This document shows, in pieces, positions 1 to 7,573 of a stretch of 19,052 nt of DNA. Every line of letters starts with the position of its first letter. The stretch's first letter is position 1. The position numbers were made by a program, and so were the translations under genes. Origin of the DNA: SMTZ1-83 sp048884925 (GTDB taxonomy: Archaea > Asgardarchaeota > Thorarchaeia > Thorarchaeales > Thorarchaeaceae); NCBI GenBank assembly GCA_048884925.1, contig JBHLQK010000030.1, forward strand, positions 1-19,052, given 5' to 3'. The notes beneath the pieces are model-generated. The model was not told where the DNA came from. It did not search any database and saw only the letters and a list, made by a program, of their open reading frames with translations.

Positions 1-105
1 AAGCCTGTTCTTCAGGAAGAGGCTTGGAGCAATGGTCAGGCTCAGGCTGAGGTTGCAATGGAGGATATAGAAGAGCAGATTATACGCGAGGCCACTGAAG
101 AGTAG
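1..105 (+). CDS. 3' end of an unidentified gene
   Basis: Frame 1 is open from the window edge to a TAG at 103-105, giving 34 residues of an acidic, glutamine/glutamate-rich C-terminus ending in REATEE. The composition resembles the charged tail of a soluble protein, but too little is present to name a family. About 80 bases separate it from the next start, and an AT-rich patch lies in that gap, so the next gene may have its own promoter. Function unknown; the call rests only on the open frame and coding-like codon use. Confidence 0.5.
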   Translation, partial: KPVLQEEAWSNGQAQAEVAMEDIEEQIIREATEE

Positions 106-185
106 GTTGAGGGAGCCAACTCCTCTATTTCCTCACTACTTTCGCAAGATAGACTTTTAACAAAACTGATCTTTGATTCAATTTC

Positions 186-449
186 ATGAGTCGGGTAGCG
201 AGGTTATGCGGGTTTAAGGATCCCAATAAGAAGCTAGCCAGGCTTGCATGGGTCAACCTTGTCATCGGTCCTTCAATCGTGTTCACAATTATGATGTCGA
301 GTACATTCTACATGATTTTTGTCGCTGACAACCTAGGTGGCGGTCCCGGTATGTTCCTCGATGGGCTAGCATTAGTGGGTGTGTTGGTTGTTATTCAGAT
401 GGTCGTTCAGACTCTGCTTGACTATCCCGCTGGAACAATCAGCAATTGA
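186..449 (+). CDS. Small two-helix membrane protein, unknown function
   Basis: 87 residues. A basic N-terminus (about residues 1-24, with several K/R) is followed by two hydrophobic helices, roughly residues 25-47 and 57-78, joined by a short glycine-rich loop (GGGPG), so a membrane hairpin is likely. No family is recognised. No Shine-Dalgarno is visible before ATG 186; TTTTAA near 155-160 could be a TATA element giving an almost leaderless message. The reading frame ends soon after the second helix, but the +1 frame continues with an acidic, proline-containing tail (EEAGSNPPDEAEQMPSG) to a TAA at 499-501. One C fewer in the CCC run at 426-428 would join the two into a 104-residue protein, so the 3' end is uncertain. 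Confidence 0.55.
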   Translation: MSRVARLCGFKDPNKKLARLAWVNLVIGPSIVFTIMMSSTFYMIFVADNLGGGPGMFLDGLALVGVLVVIQMVVQTLLDYPAGTISN

Positions 450-576
450 AGAAGCTGGCTCAAATCCACCTGATGAAGCAGAGCAAATGCCGTCTGGATA
501 AGATTAATACCGCCAAATGCAGATGTTGCATGAAGGCTTACAGCCAGAAAGACAAGAACACGCCAGAGGATTGAAC

Positions 577-1323
577 ATGTCAGAACGCCCACAGTTCCTT
601 ACGGTCACCTACACTGACCGGGGTCTAAGTACAATGGGCCATGAGAAGAAGATGGTCCGAGAGAAGGATGTCAAGTTTGATGGAGAGGATGGCTCGATAG
701 AGCTCACAGATATCAGGCTTGTCTGGATAAAGAAACCGTCAAGATGGGGTGCTGCGAAGAAATTCGGTGCACTAGCTGGAGCCGTAGCTGGTGCTGCTCT
801 ACTTGAGGGCGTCGGCCGAGAGATGGGAGGAATCGGAGGACGAGCTGTCCGAAGCCTTGGACGAGGGCTCGGATATGCAGCCGTTGGAGTAGCGATTTCT
901 TCATGGACTTCAGACTCATTCTACAACAAGGACCAGGATGGCAATACAGAGAGTCTTGCAATTCCACTTATTGCCATAAGCCAGGCAGCTCAGAGTGGAA
1001 ATGATCTCATTATTGATTTAACATCAGGTGGCAATATGAAATTTAATTTCAGACAGAAGAGAGTCATTCCTTCAATAATGGCCAACATTCGTTCTGCTCA
1101 GGATGCAGGCAAGTGCCCCTATTGTGGAGCTGGAAATGCATCACATGCAAATGCATGTTCCAAGTGCGGTGCACCACTTGCTGGAGGCGGTGGTGGTCAA
1201 GATGAAGCGCACACTGAAAGCATCACTATTTCCACCGGTGGGGCAGGGGGCTTCTGCACGAACTGCGGCCAGCAATACCCTGCCGGAGCTAAGTTCTGCG
1301 GTAGCTGTGGCCAGAAAGTATGA
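577..1323 (+). CDS. Glycine-zipper membrane-associated protein with two C-terminal zinc ribbons
   Basis: 248 residues from ATG 577, chosen because AGAGGA (565-570) lies six bases before it; an in-frame ATG at 517 has no such site. Residues 1-55 and 125-175 have a beta-rich pattern like a bacterial PH/GRAM-type domain (for example LTDIRLVWIKK, then a helix before the ribbons). Between them lies a Gly/Ala-rich hydrophobic segment (about 60-110) resembling a glycine zipper. The C-terminus holds two treble-clef-like zinc ribbons: C180/C183 with C194/C197, and C227/C230 with C241/C244, separated by a Gly-rich linker. Zinc binding is well supported by the CxxC pairs; the PH-like reading is inference. 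It probably acts as an adaptor at the membrane. It is closed by a hairpin before the convergent cofE gene. Confidence 0.75.
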   Translation: MSERPQFLTVTYTDRGLSTMGHEKKMVREKDVKFDGEDGSIELTDIRLVWIKKPSRWGAAKKFGALAGAVAGAALLEGVGREMGGIGGRAVRSLGRGLGYAAVGVAISSWTSDSFYNKDQDGNTESLAIPLIAISQAAQSGNDLIIDLTSGGNMKFNFRQKRVIPSIMANIRSAQDAGKCPYCGAGNASHANACSKCGAPLAGGGGGQDEAHTESITISTGGAGGFCTNCGQQYPAGAKFCGSCGQKV

Positions 1324-1340
1324 TTCTATGGGAATGGCAT

Positions 1341-1370
1341 AGGGTTCTGGCTGAAAGAGTGCCAGACCTT
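1341..1370. terminator. Hairpin between convergent genes
   Basis: TCTGGC (1346-1351) pairs perfectly with GCCAGA (1361-1366) across a nine-base loop. The stem extends outward past a bulged T1345 through two G-C pairs, a G-T wobble and an A-T pair. A pyrimidine-rich stretch (CCTTCCCTTTCTC) follows on the plus strand. It fills the 54-base gap between the stop of the zinc-ribbon gene and the stop of the minus-strand cofE, which is where a terminator would sit. Termination itself is inferred. Confidence 0.5.
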
Positions 1371-1377
1371 CCCTTTC

Positions 1378-2163
1378 TCATCGGAAGAGGTCTTCTTCCT
1401 TTGCCCGCGGAACATCCTGAGCTTTTTCATGACCTGCGCTGTATGGATATCCCCTGACTATGACAATCGGAGTGCCCTCATCAGCCTGTCCCATCAATGG
1501 TTCTGCAGCTGCGGATATCTCGTCTATCTGGCATACTGTTGACCTTTGAAGCGGTCTCCCGTAGAGATCCAGTCTTCCCCTATTATGCTTGAATGCGTTA
1601 ATCCCGGCGCATCCTAGTGCAATGTTGACTGAGCCTTCTCTCCATGGTCGCCCCTGTGTGTCAGTTATAATGACTGCAAGTTCAAGACCAGTTATCTCCG
1701 CAAGGTTGCTGAGAATCGTTGCGGCACTCTCATCTGGGTTTTCTGGCAACAATATGAAGCTGTCAGGAGGGGCATTGGATTTGTCAACTCCACTGAAGTT
1801 GCAGATGATGCCGTTCTTGTTTTCAGTAATGAGCACTCCCTGATCACGTAGAATGCCTCGGCTTTCTCTTAATGCGAGCTCAACATGAACCGGGTCGAAG
1901 TCATTGCTTTCTGCTATTTGATTAGCCCTTTTCGAGACCTCTACGGAGCTTCTGTGCACAACTCTGCCTTCTGACTTTGAAACCACAGAATGGGCTATGA
2001 CCAGAATATCTCTTTGCTGCAGAGATATGCCGGAATCATTGAGACAATTAATGATGACTGATGCTAGGTCCACTCCTTTCTCAATCTCAGGGATACCCGG
2101 AATACTGAATAGCTCAATTCTTGTGTTCGTCAACCTCTCATAGCTCAGAAACCTCATCTGCAT
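1378..2163 (-). CDS. cofE: Coenzyme F420-0:L-glutamate ligase
   Basis: 261 residues, close to the usual length of about 250 for archaeal CofE. The enzyme adds L-glutamate to F420-0 using GTP, making the gamma-linked polyglutamate tail of coenzyme F420 in the cytoplasm. Family landmarks: IPGIPEIEKGVDLA (21-34), the strand DILVIAHSVVSKSEGR (52-67), the metal/nucleotide site ITDTQGRPWREG (166-177), then NRGRLDLYGRPLQ and DEISAAAEPLMG. The Asp, Arg and Glu residues expected in these blocks are present. There are two possible starts (M1 and M3 in MQMRF) and no clear ribosome binding site. No other F420 gene (cofC, cofD, cofG, cofH) is adjacent, so it appears to be a lone unit. Presence implies F420-dependent redox chemistry in the host. 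Confidence 0.93.
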   Translation of the reverse strand: MQMRFLSYERLTNTRIELFSIPGIPEIEKGVDLASVIINCLNDSGISLQQRDILVIAHSVVSKSEGRVVHRSSVEVSKRANQIAESNDFDPVHVELALRESRGILRDQGVLITENKNGIICNFSGVDKSNAPPDSFILLPENPDESAATILSNLAEITGLELAVIITDTQGRPWREGSVNIALGCAGINAFKHNRGRLDLYGRPLQRSTVCQIDEISAAAEPLMGQADEGTPIVIVRGYPYSAGHEKAQDVPRAKEEDLFR

Positions 2164-2281
2164 GGCAGGCGAAAAATGTACCTAAAATCTGACTTATTCA
2201 CAGGCAATATCACTACCAGAAGGGTATTTTGACGGGAAAACAATAAATGCGATATAGAGGAACTCCTGAGAGTCAAGAAAC

Positions 2282-2315
2282 ACCGTTTTATGCCTTATCT
2301 AGAGTTATAAACGGT
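2282..2315 (+). promoter_or_regulatory. TATA-like box within an inverted repeat before top6B
   Basis: TTATAAAC at 2305-2312 is a good archaeal TATA-like element, about 65 bases before the top6B ATG. It is embedded in the right arm of an inverted repeat: ACCGTTTTAT (2282-2291) against ATAAACGGT (2307-2315), which match except for one bulged T, with a 15-base spacer. A repressor bound here would cover the TATA box. The repeat is visible; the operator role is inference. Confidence 0.4.
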
Positions 2316-2372
2316 AAGGGAACATGTTAATCCAGCATGCTTGAGCAAAGTGTTGATTGGAGTGAGTAGCAT

Positions 2373-4418
2373 ATGAGTTCGAACGACAAAAAGCCCAAAA
2401 AGGCGAAGAAACAATCGACCCCTCGCAAAGAGAAATCCCCGGATAAGACTCCACCAGTAGCAGGGGATATTCGCCAAGGCACTATTGCAAAATTCATGCG
2501 AAAGAGAACTCAGTTAGTAGGCTTTGAAACCGGTCTCAATAAGCACACGCAATTTGCGATTGAGTTCCTAGATAACGCAATCGACGCTGTTGAGAGCTGG
2601 TGGTGGAAGGCAAAAAGCCTACCCCGATTAGATGACCAACTGGATCCTAAATACGTAGAGGAAATCCGATCAAAACTTGAAGGAACGCTTCACGATTCAA
2701 TTGCCTTGAGTAAGCAGCTCGAGAAAGATGTTAAGGAAGGTAAGGAGGTTGAAATTCCTCCACGACGGAGAGAAACATTACAGGACCGACTCACGACCTT
2801 CAGAAAGTTCCTGATTCCATTTAGAGGCATGATCAACAGACGAGAACCTCTCTGTGTCATTCAGCTCACTGAGGTTCACATGCCAGATCTTGTGCCCCTG
2901 GATGATGAGGAGGGATTCAAGGTTTACGAGTTCACTTGCTTTGACAATGGAGTTGGAATGGTACCATCCGACCTCGAAAAATATGGAATCTATCTTGCTT
3001 CAAGTAAATCAGAGAAACTTAGACAGACACGAGGAAGTCAAGGGTTTGGCGCTCCTTCAGCATTCAGTGACGCCCAAAATACTACTGGAAAACCCATATT
3101 CACAATCTCAAAGCGTTTCAATACTGGTGAGGCTACCGTCACCGATTTCTATACAACAACTGCGAATACAAAAGAGTACGTAAGCGGACCAATCAATATG
3201 GACCTTCCATTTGAAACTGGGACTTATATCAAACTCAACTATCTGAATATCCAATATCGGAGAGGATATGCAGATACATATTGTGAGATGGCATCGCTTC
3301 TCAACTCTCATGTCACCCTTGTATTCATCGATCCCTACGGCGACGTTCATATATACCCCAGAAGAGTGAAGGACTTCCCAGAGGAACCAAAGTACGCACA
3401 ACCTCATCCCGCAAGCATTCGTATTGGTGAATTCCAGGATTTATTGCGTGAGTCGACCGAGGTTGATTTACGAGGATTTCTGACTAGAGCATTTTGCAGA
3501 ATGAGCGGAAATAAGGCAAAGACCATTATTGGTAATGCCAATAAGGAGCTGCGGAAACGCCATCAAGATACTCTGAGTGCCAGGACCCCAACGGACTCGC
3601 TCTCAAAGATGGAGATAGAGCTTCTGTACAAGTCATTCTCAAGTGAGGACTACATAGCCCCTCCAATAGATACCGTGGTTCCCGTTGGCGAAGAAGTTTT
3701 CGAGCAGACCATTCAGATGGCCTATGAGCCAGACTTTGCCACAGCCGTCACAAGAAAGCCAACATCTGGAAAGGGCCTCTCCTTCGCAGTCGAGGTGTGC
3801 ATCGCATATGGCGGGAATATCAAGCCGGCAACATCAGCTCCTATGGTTCTTTGGCGGTTTGTAAATCGCGTTCCAAAGCTTAGAGACAACAGCGACTGTG
3901 CCACTTGGAAAGCTTCAACCTTGGTAAATTGGAAAAACTACAAAGTGCAGACCTTCGATAACGGCATACCACGAGGGCCTATTATGGTGTTTATACATGT
4001 CGCAGGCGCCTATGTCCACGTTATGTTCAAGGGGCAGAGTAAACAGGCTCTTGCAGAAGATGAAGTTCTATTGCGCGAGATTAAGCTCGCACTTGAGGAT
4101 GCAGGTAGGAGATTCAGACGTTTCATAACTAGGCGCGAAACTGCAAAGCGAAAGGCGAAACGAGCAGGAATTCTGGCCATGTATGCTGACCAATTTGCCC
4201 AAAGCCTTTCTACCATAGCAAACGATGGAAAGAAGAAGCCTGCATTTAATGCAGAAGTTGTGGCTCGGAAAATACGCGATTCCATCACAGGCTTTGAAAC
4301 TGCGGATGACCAAGAGGAAACGGAAACGGACGCAAAAGGCACCGATCTCATTGCTGATGTCCCTCTTGGAGATGGAGATGACGAGTTTATGGAAGCGTCT
4401 GTGGAGAGTGGCGAGTAG
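2373..4418 (+). CDS. top6B: DNA topoisomerase VI subunit B (ATPase subunit) with enlarged N-terminal domain
   Basis: 681 residues, against about 530 in the well-studied Sulfolobus enzyme. ATP binding by this subunit closes the A2B2 gate that passes one duplex through another. The GHKL/Bergerat fold shows an N-box EFLDNAIDA (64-72, E64 and N68), a G1 box FDNGVGM (190-196), a G2 box RGSQGFGAPSAF with NTTGKP (220-241), an H2TH region (about 345-430), and the transducer with WRFVNRVP and the switch lysine K557 in KGQSKQA. About 123 residues separate N68 from D191, where roughly 35 are usual, so some 90 helix-rich charged residues are inserted. The N-terminus (1-28) is Lys-rich and the tail (about 640-681) acidic. 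ATG 2373 has GGAGTG eight bases upstream. The stop shares one base with the top6A start, implying coupled translation. Confidence 0.95.
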   Translation: MSSNDKKPKKAKKQSTPRKEKSPDKTPPVAGDIRQGTIAKFMRKRTQLVGFETGLNKHTQFAIEFLDNAIDAVESWWWKAKSLPRLDDQLDPKYVEEIRSKLEGTLHDSIALSKQLEKDVKEGKEVEIPPRRRETLQDRLTTFRKFLIPFRGMINRREPLCVIQLTEVHMPDLVPLDDEEGFKVYEFTCFDNGVGMVPSDLEKYGIYLASSKSEKLRQTRGSQGFGAPSAFSDAQNTTGKPIFTISKRFNTGEATVTDFYTTTANTKEYVSGPINMDLPFETGTYIKLNYLNIQYRRGYADTYCEMASLLNSHVTLVFIDPYGDVHIYPRRVKDFPEEPKYAQPHPASIRIGEFQDLLRESTEVDLRGFLTRAFCRMSGNKAKTIIGNANKELRKRHQDTLSARTPTDSLSKMEIELLYKSFSSEDYIAPPIDTVVPVGEEVFEQTIQMAYEPDFATAVTRKPTSGKGLSFAVEVCIAYGGNIKPATSAPMVLWRFVNRVPKLRDNSDCATWKASTLVNWKNYKVQTFDNGIPRGPIMVFIHVAGAYVHVMFKGQSKQALAEDEVLLREIKLALEDAGRRFRRFITRRETAKRKAKRAGILAMYADQFAQSLSTIANDGKKKPAFNAEVVARKIRDSITGFETADDQEETETDAKGTDLIADVPLGDGDDEFMEASVESGE

Positions 4419-6562
4419 TGGCACGAAAAAAGAAATCCCAGAAGAAGGATACTGTCCAAGAAACTTTGGGAAGCTTGGTCGAAACTGAAAAGAAGACCGC
4501 AGGAAAGCAAGCAAAGACAACTCCGAAGAAATCGAATGCCAAGGCAGAGAAGCAGAAATCCCCGAAGAAAGCTGCAAAGCCAAAATCAAAGAAGAAGACT
4601 AAAGCAGAAAAGAAGGTTCCCAAGGAACCCTCTCTCGAAAAAGCTGCTCCGGATTCTGGACCATCATTAAAAGCCCTGCCTGGAGTGGGCCAGAAACTGG
4701 AAGAGAAGCTCAAGGCCGCAGGGTACGACACTGTAGAGAAGATATCTAGATCTCGTTCAAAGAGTATGGCGAAGAAGATAGAAGGACTTAGCCTAGCAGG
4801 CTCACAAAAGCTCATCATTGCAGCAAAGGAAATAATGCAGGGTGAACCTACACCTCCCCCCTCTGACATCCCTCCACCAACTGAATCTGAAGATGTTGAA
4901 GATAGTCTAGATATTAGAATCAAGTTGACCGATTTACCTGGAGTTGGTGCGAAACTTGCTAAGGAGCTAGAAAGGTCTGGCTACAACACTGTAGCAAGAC
5001 TATCACGATCCAGGCCAAGTTCGGTTGCGAAGGTCGTTGATGGACTTAGCCTAACGAAGGCAACTACGCTTGTTGACGCATCAATCGAGCTCGTTCGCGA
5101 AGCAGAGATGAAAGCCATCTCAGGGGATATAGTTCCGAAAGCTGAATCAAAAGCTGAACCAAAGGAGCCAGTTGAAAAATCCAAGGTTGAACCTGAGGAG
5201 AAAGTTGCTTCAAAGGAAGTACCAAAGCCCAAGAAGGAAGAGCCAACCAAGAAGGTACCTGAGAAGGTTGTGGAGCCAAAAGCGCCAAAGAAGCCAGTCA
5301 AGAAACGAGAAGTTGATGTTCCAAAGAAGACAAAGGCCAAGAAGAAGAAGTCTGGGCTTCCTGTTCCTGAAAAAGTGAAAGCTCTAGAAAAGGAGATGAA
5401 AAGGAAATGGAAGGCAGCAGAGAAACGAAAAGCTGCTATTGAATCAGGAGAGCTTCCAGAGGAAGAGATAGCGCCATTAAAGGAAACTGTGGAGGTTATT
5501 GGCTTAACCTCATCTGAAACACAGAACTCGCTTGTGGAGGTTGCCATGGATGTCCTTAATGAGGCTATGACAACTGGTCGACCTGCTTTTGAGATTCCTA
5601 GCCGTTCAGGTGACAATATCGTTTGGGACGAAATCCGCGACCTACTTCTCCTTGGGATGAAAACTGTAGCTCGCCCCTATCACTCGCTTGCTTCTGTTGT
5701 TGATGCCACGAGAACAGCCAGAGTTATGGAAATTGTTTTCCAGCTTTTGAAATCAAGTTTGCATGCAACGAAACGAGAAGTATTCTACTCCGATGTGAAT
5801 CTATTCAGGGAACAGAAGCGAAGTGACAAAATAATTGAGGATGTTGCTTCAATGCTGCACACGACGCGTGACAGCATACATGTGGTTGCATCAGCAAGAG
5901 GTTCTGCGATGGGCAGGGTTGTTATTCGCGATAGCGGTGACACAATAGATCTGACCCGGATGGGCACTGGCGGATGGGCAATCACTCCTTTTCTTGACCA
6001 GGTTGAGATTCTGGAGAGTGATGCTGAGTTCATCCTTCTTTCTGAAAAAGATGCAGCTGTGATGAGATTGGCTGAAGCCAAGTACTGGAATCGACAACCT
6101 TGTATTGTGCTGACAGGAAAAGGGTCAGGAGACATTGCCACTCGTGCATTTCTACGAACTCTTGTGAAGGAACTTGAAATTCCCGCATTTGCTTTGGTAG
6201 ACTCTGACCCATATGGGCACTACATATACTCAGTATTCCTAAGAGGTAGCAAACGTCTTAGTTATGAATCTCCTTTCATTGCGACTCCTGAGTTGAAGCT
6301 TTTGGGTGTTTTGAGCCGTGACCTTGACGAGTATGATATTCCCAAATCAGTGCGAATTCCGATGGAGCCAACAGACATCAAACGTGTCAGGGATATGCTG
6401 AAGGAGCCCTTTGTACAGGGTAACAGAGCCTGGGTAAAAGACTTGCAGCTGATGCTGAGACTTAGGGAGAAGGCTGAGATCCAAGCTTTTGCGAGCCATA
6501 GTTTCGAGTATTTAACAGACGATTATTTGCCTAGAAAACTCGAAACAGGCGACTGGATCTAG
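4418..6562 (+). CDS. top6A: DNA topoisomerase VI subunit A (Spo11-like) with two N-terminal HhH domains
   Basis: 714 residues; the typical subunit is about 370. The Spo11-like core starts near residue 355 and ends at the C-terminus. The catalytic tyrosine is Y457 in KREVFYSD (F456 precedes it). The Toprim metal site is E543 in LLSEKDAA plus DSDPYG (D595, D597). The core cuts both DNA strands with 5' phosphotyrosyl links and works with Top6B. The extension comprises a histone-H1-like Lys/Ala/Pro tail (1-75), HhH 1 (about 83-141, LPGVGQKL), HhH 2 (about 170-229, LPGVGAKL) and a Lys/Glu/Pro-rich linker (about 230-315). The HhH units resemble the one in RadA and probably bind DNA backbone non-specifically. 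The start is GTG 4418 inside TAGTG, with GGAGAG at 4403-4408. No stop or frameshift separates extension from core. Confidence 0.95.
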   Translation: MARKKKSQKKDTVQETLGSLVETEKKTAGKQAKTTPKKSNAKAEKQKSPKKAAKPKSKKKTKAEKKVPKEPSLEKAAPDSGPSLKALPGVGQKLEEKLKAAGYDTVEKISRSRSKSMAKKIEGLSLAGSQKLIIAAKEIMQGEPTPPPSDIPPPTESEDVEDSLDIRIKLTDLPGVGAKLAKELERSGYNTVARLSRSRPSSVAKVVDGLSLTKATTLVDASIELVREAEMKAISGDIVPKAESKAEPKEPVEKSKVEPEEKVASKEVPKPKKEEPTKKVPEKVVEPKAPKKPVKKREVDVPKKTKAKKKKSGLPVPEKVKALEKEMKRKWKAAEKRKAAIESGELPEEEIAPLKETVEVIGLTSSETQNSLVEVAMDVLNEAMTTGRPAFEIPSRSGDNIVWDEIRDLLLLGMKTVARPYHSLASVVDATRTARVMEIVFQLLKSSLHATKREVFYSDVNLFREQKRSDKIIEDVASMLHTTRDSIHVVASARGSAMGRVVIRDSGDTIDLTRMGTGGWAITPFLDQVEILESDAEFILLSEKDAAVMRLAEAKYWNRQPCIVLTGKGSGDIATRAFLRTLVKELEIPAFALVDSDPYGHYIYSVFLRGSKRLSYESPFIATPELKLLGVLSRDLDEYDIPKSVRIPMEPTDIKRVRDMLKEPFVQGNRAWVKDLQLMLRLREKAEIQAFASHSFEYLTDDYLPRKLETGDWI

Positions 6563-6632
6563 CATCTCTGTTCTTTGCTAAGAGCTACCATTTGGCAAAA
6601 GGGATAAGGAGATACTAACGGTGGTAATTATA

Positions 6633-6644
6633 TCACTATAGTGA
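6633..6644. promoter_or_regulatory. Perfect 12-base palindrome before the hydrolase gene
   Basis: TCACTATAGTGA is its own reverse complement. It lies just after an AT-rich stretch (TAATTATAT, about 6625-6633) that could serve as a TATA element, and four bases before the GAGGAGG ribosome binding site (6648-6654) of the hydrolase gene. This is a reasonable place for a dimeric repressor. Operator function is inferred from position and symmetry only. Confidence 0.35.
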
Positions 6645-6661
6645 ATTGAGGAGGAATCCTA

Positions 6662-7573
6662 TTGGTTGTATCAGATTTGGGTATTGAAGTCATCGATGGA
6701 CACGCACACTTTATCACGTATAATACTGTAAAGGAATGGTTTTCGGACCCAGACGTACTTGAACGTGCTCGCCAGCGTGTCACCTTTCAGACTGATATGC
6801 AGGAGTTCAAACTGCCTGATGAGCCCTGGGATACAGGTGAAATGTGGATTAAAGAGTTGGACAAGTATGGAATCTCAGCAATAGGGATGATGATTGGCCC
6901 CGAGAGCTGGGATGAGTTTCTTGCGGCGCGAAAGAAATATCCCGGTCGCTTCATGGGTTATGCTAATGTAAATCCAGGTCTGGAGAACTCAGTTGATACT
7001 GTGAAGCGAGCTGGACGAGATGGCTTTCAAGGCATCAAGCTTTACCCGAGTTCGTGGGACTTCCATGTCTATGATGACCGAGTTTATCCGATATATGAGG
7101 AGGCACTTCGTCAGAAGCTCCTTGTAATCCTACACTTTGGCATAACGATAGGAACTCAAGCAAATCTCAGGTATGGCAATCCTCTCGATATTCAGAAACC
7201 AGCGCAAGACTTTCCAGACCTCAATTTCATGATCGCACATTTTGGAGCGGGCTTCTTTCGTGAGGTATTGATGCTTTTTTACCAGACGCATAATGTGGTT
7301 GTCGATTCTAGTGGCAGCAATATGTGGATGACATATCTGCCCTATGACCTCACCATCACGAAGATTTACGAAAAGGCAATGAAGGCTGGAGGATCCTGTA
7401 GGATTGTATTCGGTACCGATTCATCCTTCTTCCCAAGAGGTTTTCGGTACAATATTCTGGAAGAGCAATATAATGCGGTTAAATCGCTTTGTCCCCAGTT
7501 ATGCTATACGGAAGAGGATATTGACTTGATATTTCGTGGAAACATTGTGAGATTAACTGGGTTCAAGCTATAG
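6662..7573 (+). CDS. Metal-dependent amidohydrolase-family (TIM-barrel) protein
   Basis: 303 residues from TTG 6662, chosen because GAGGAGG at 6648-6654 is seven bases upstream. The protein fits the amidohydrolase-2 group (dihydroorotase/ACMSD-like barrel): DGHAH near the N-terminus (H14, H16) on strand 1, GIKLYPS (124-130, K126 possibly a bridging lysine or substrate contact), LHFG (H158), AHFG (H193) and FGTDS (D253), in the order expected for the HxH...H...H...D metal site. Members hydrolyse or decarboxylate small molecules. The substrate cannot be told here; no neighbouring pathway gene helps. The protein has no signal peptide, so it is cytoplasmic. Its own promoter is likely, given the AT-rich gap after top6A. 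Its TAG stop directly abuts the stop of the convergent downstream gene. Confidence 0.82.
   Translation: MVVSDLGIEVIDGHAHFITYNTVKEWFSDPDVLERARQRVTFQTDMQEFKLPDEPWDTGEMWIKELDKYGISAIGMMIGPESWDEFLAARKKYPGRFMGYANVNPGLENSVDTVKRAGRDGFQGIKLYPSSWDFHVYDDRVYPIYEEALRQKLLVILHFGITIGTQANLRYGNPLDIQKPAQDFPDLNFMIAHFGAGFFREVLMLFYQTHNVVVDSSGSNMWMTYLPYDLTITKIYEKAMKAGGSCRIVFGTDSSFFPRGFRYNILEEQYNAVKSLCPQLCYTEEDIDLIFRGNIVRLTGFKL

Noticed and set aside
4387..4923. Long minus-strand open frame over the start of top6A
   Set aside because: It is Ser/Phe-rich, which is the antisense image of Lys/Glu codons; the plus-strand frame encodes clear HhH and Spo11 motifs.
4981..5616. Another minus-strand open frame over the Top6A linker
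   Set aside because: Low-complexity Ser/Phe/Gly protein mirroring the Lys/Glu/Pro linker; no start signal or domain.
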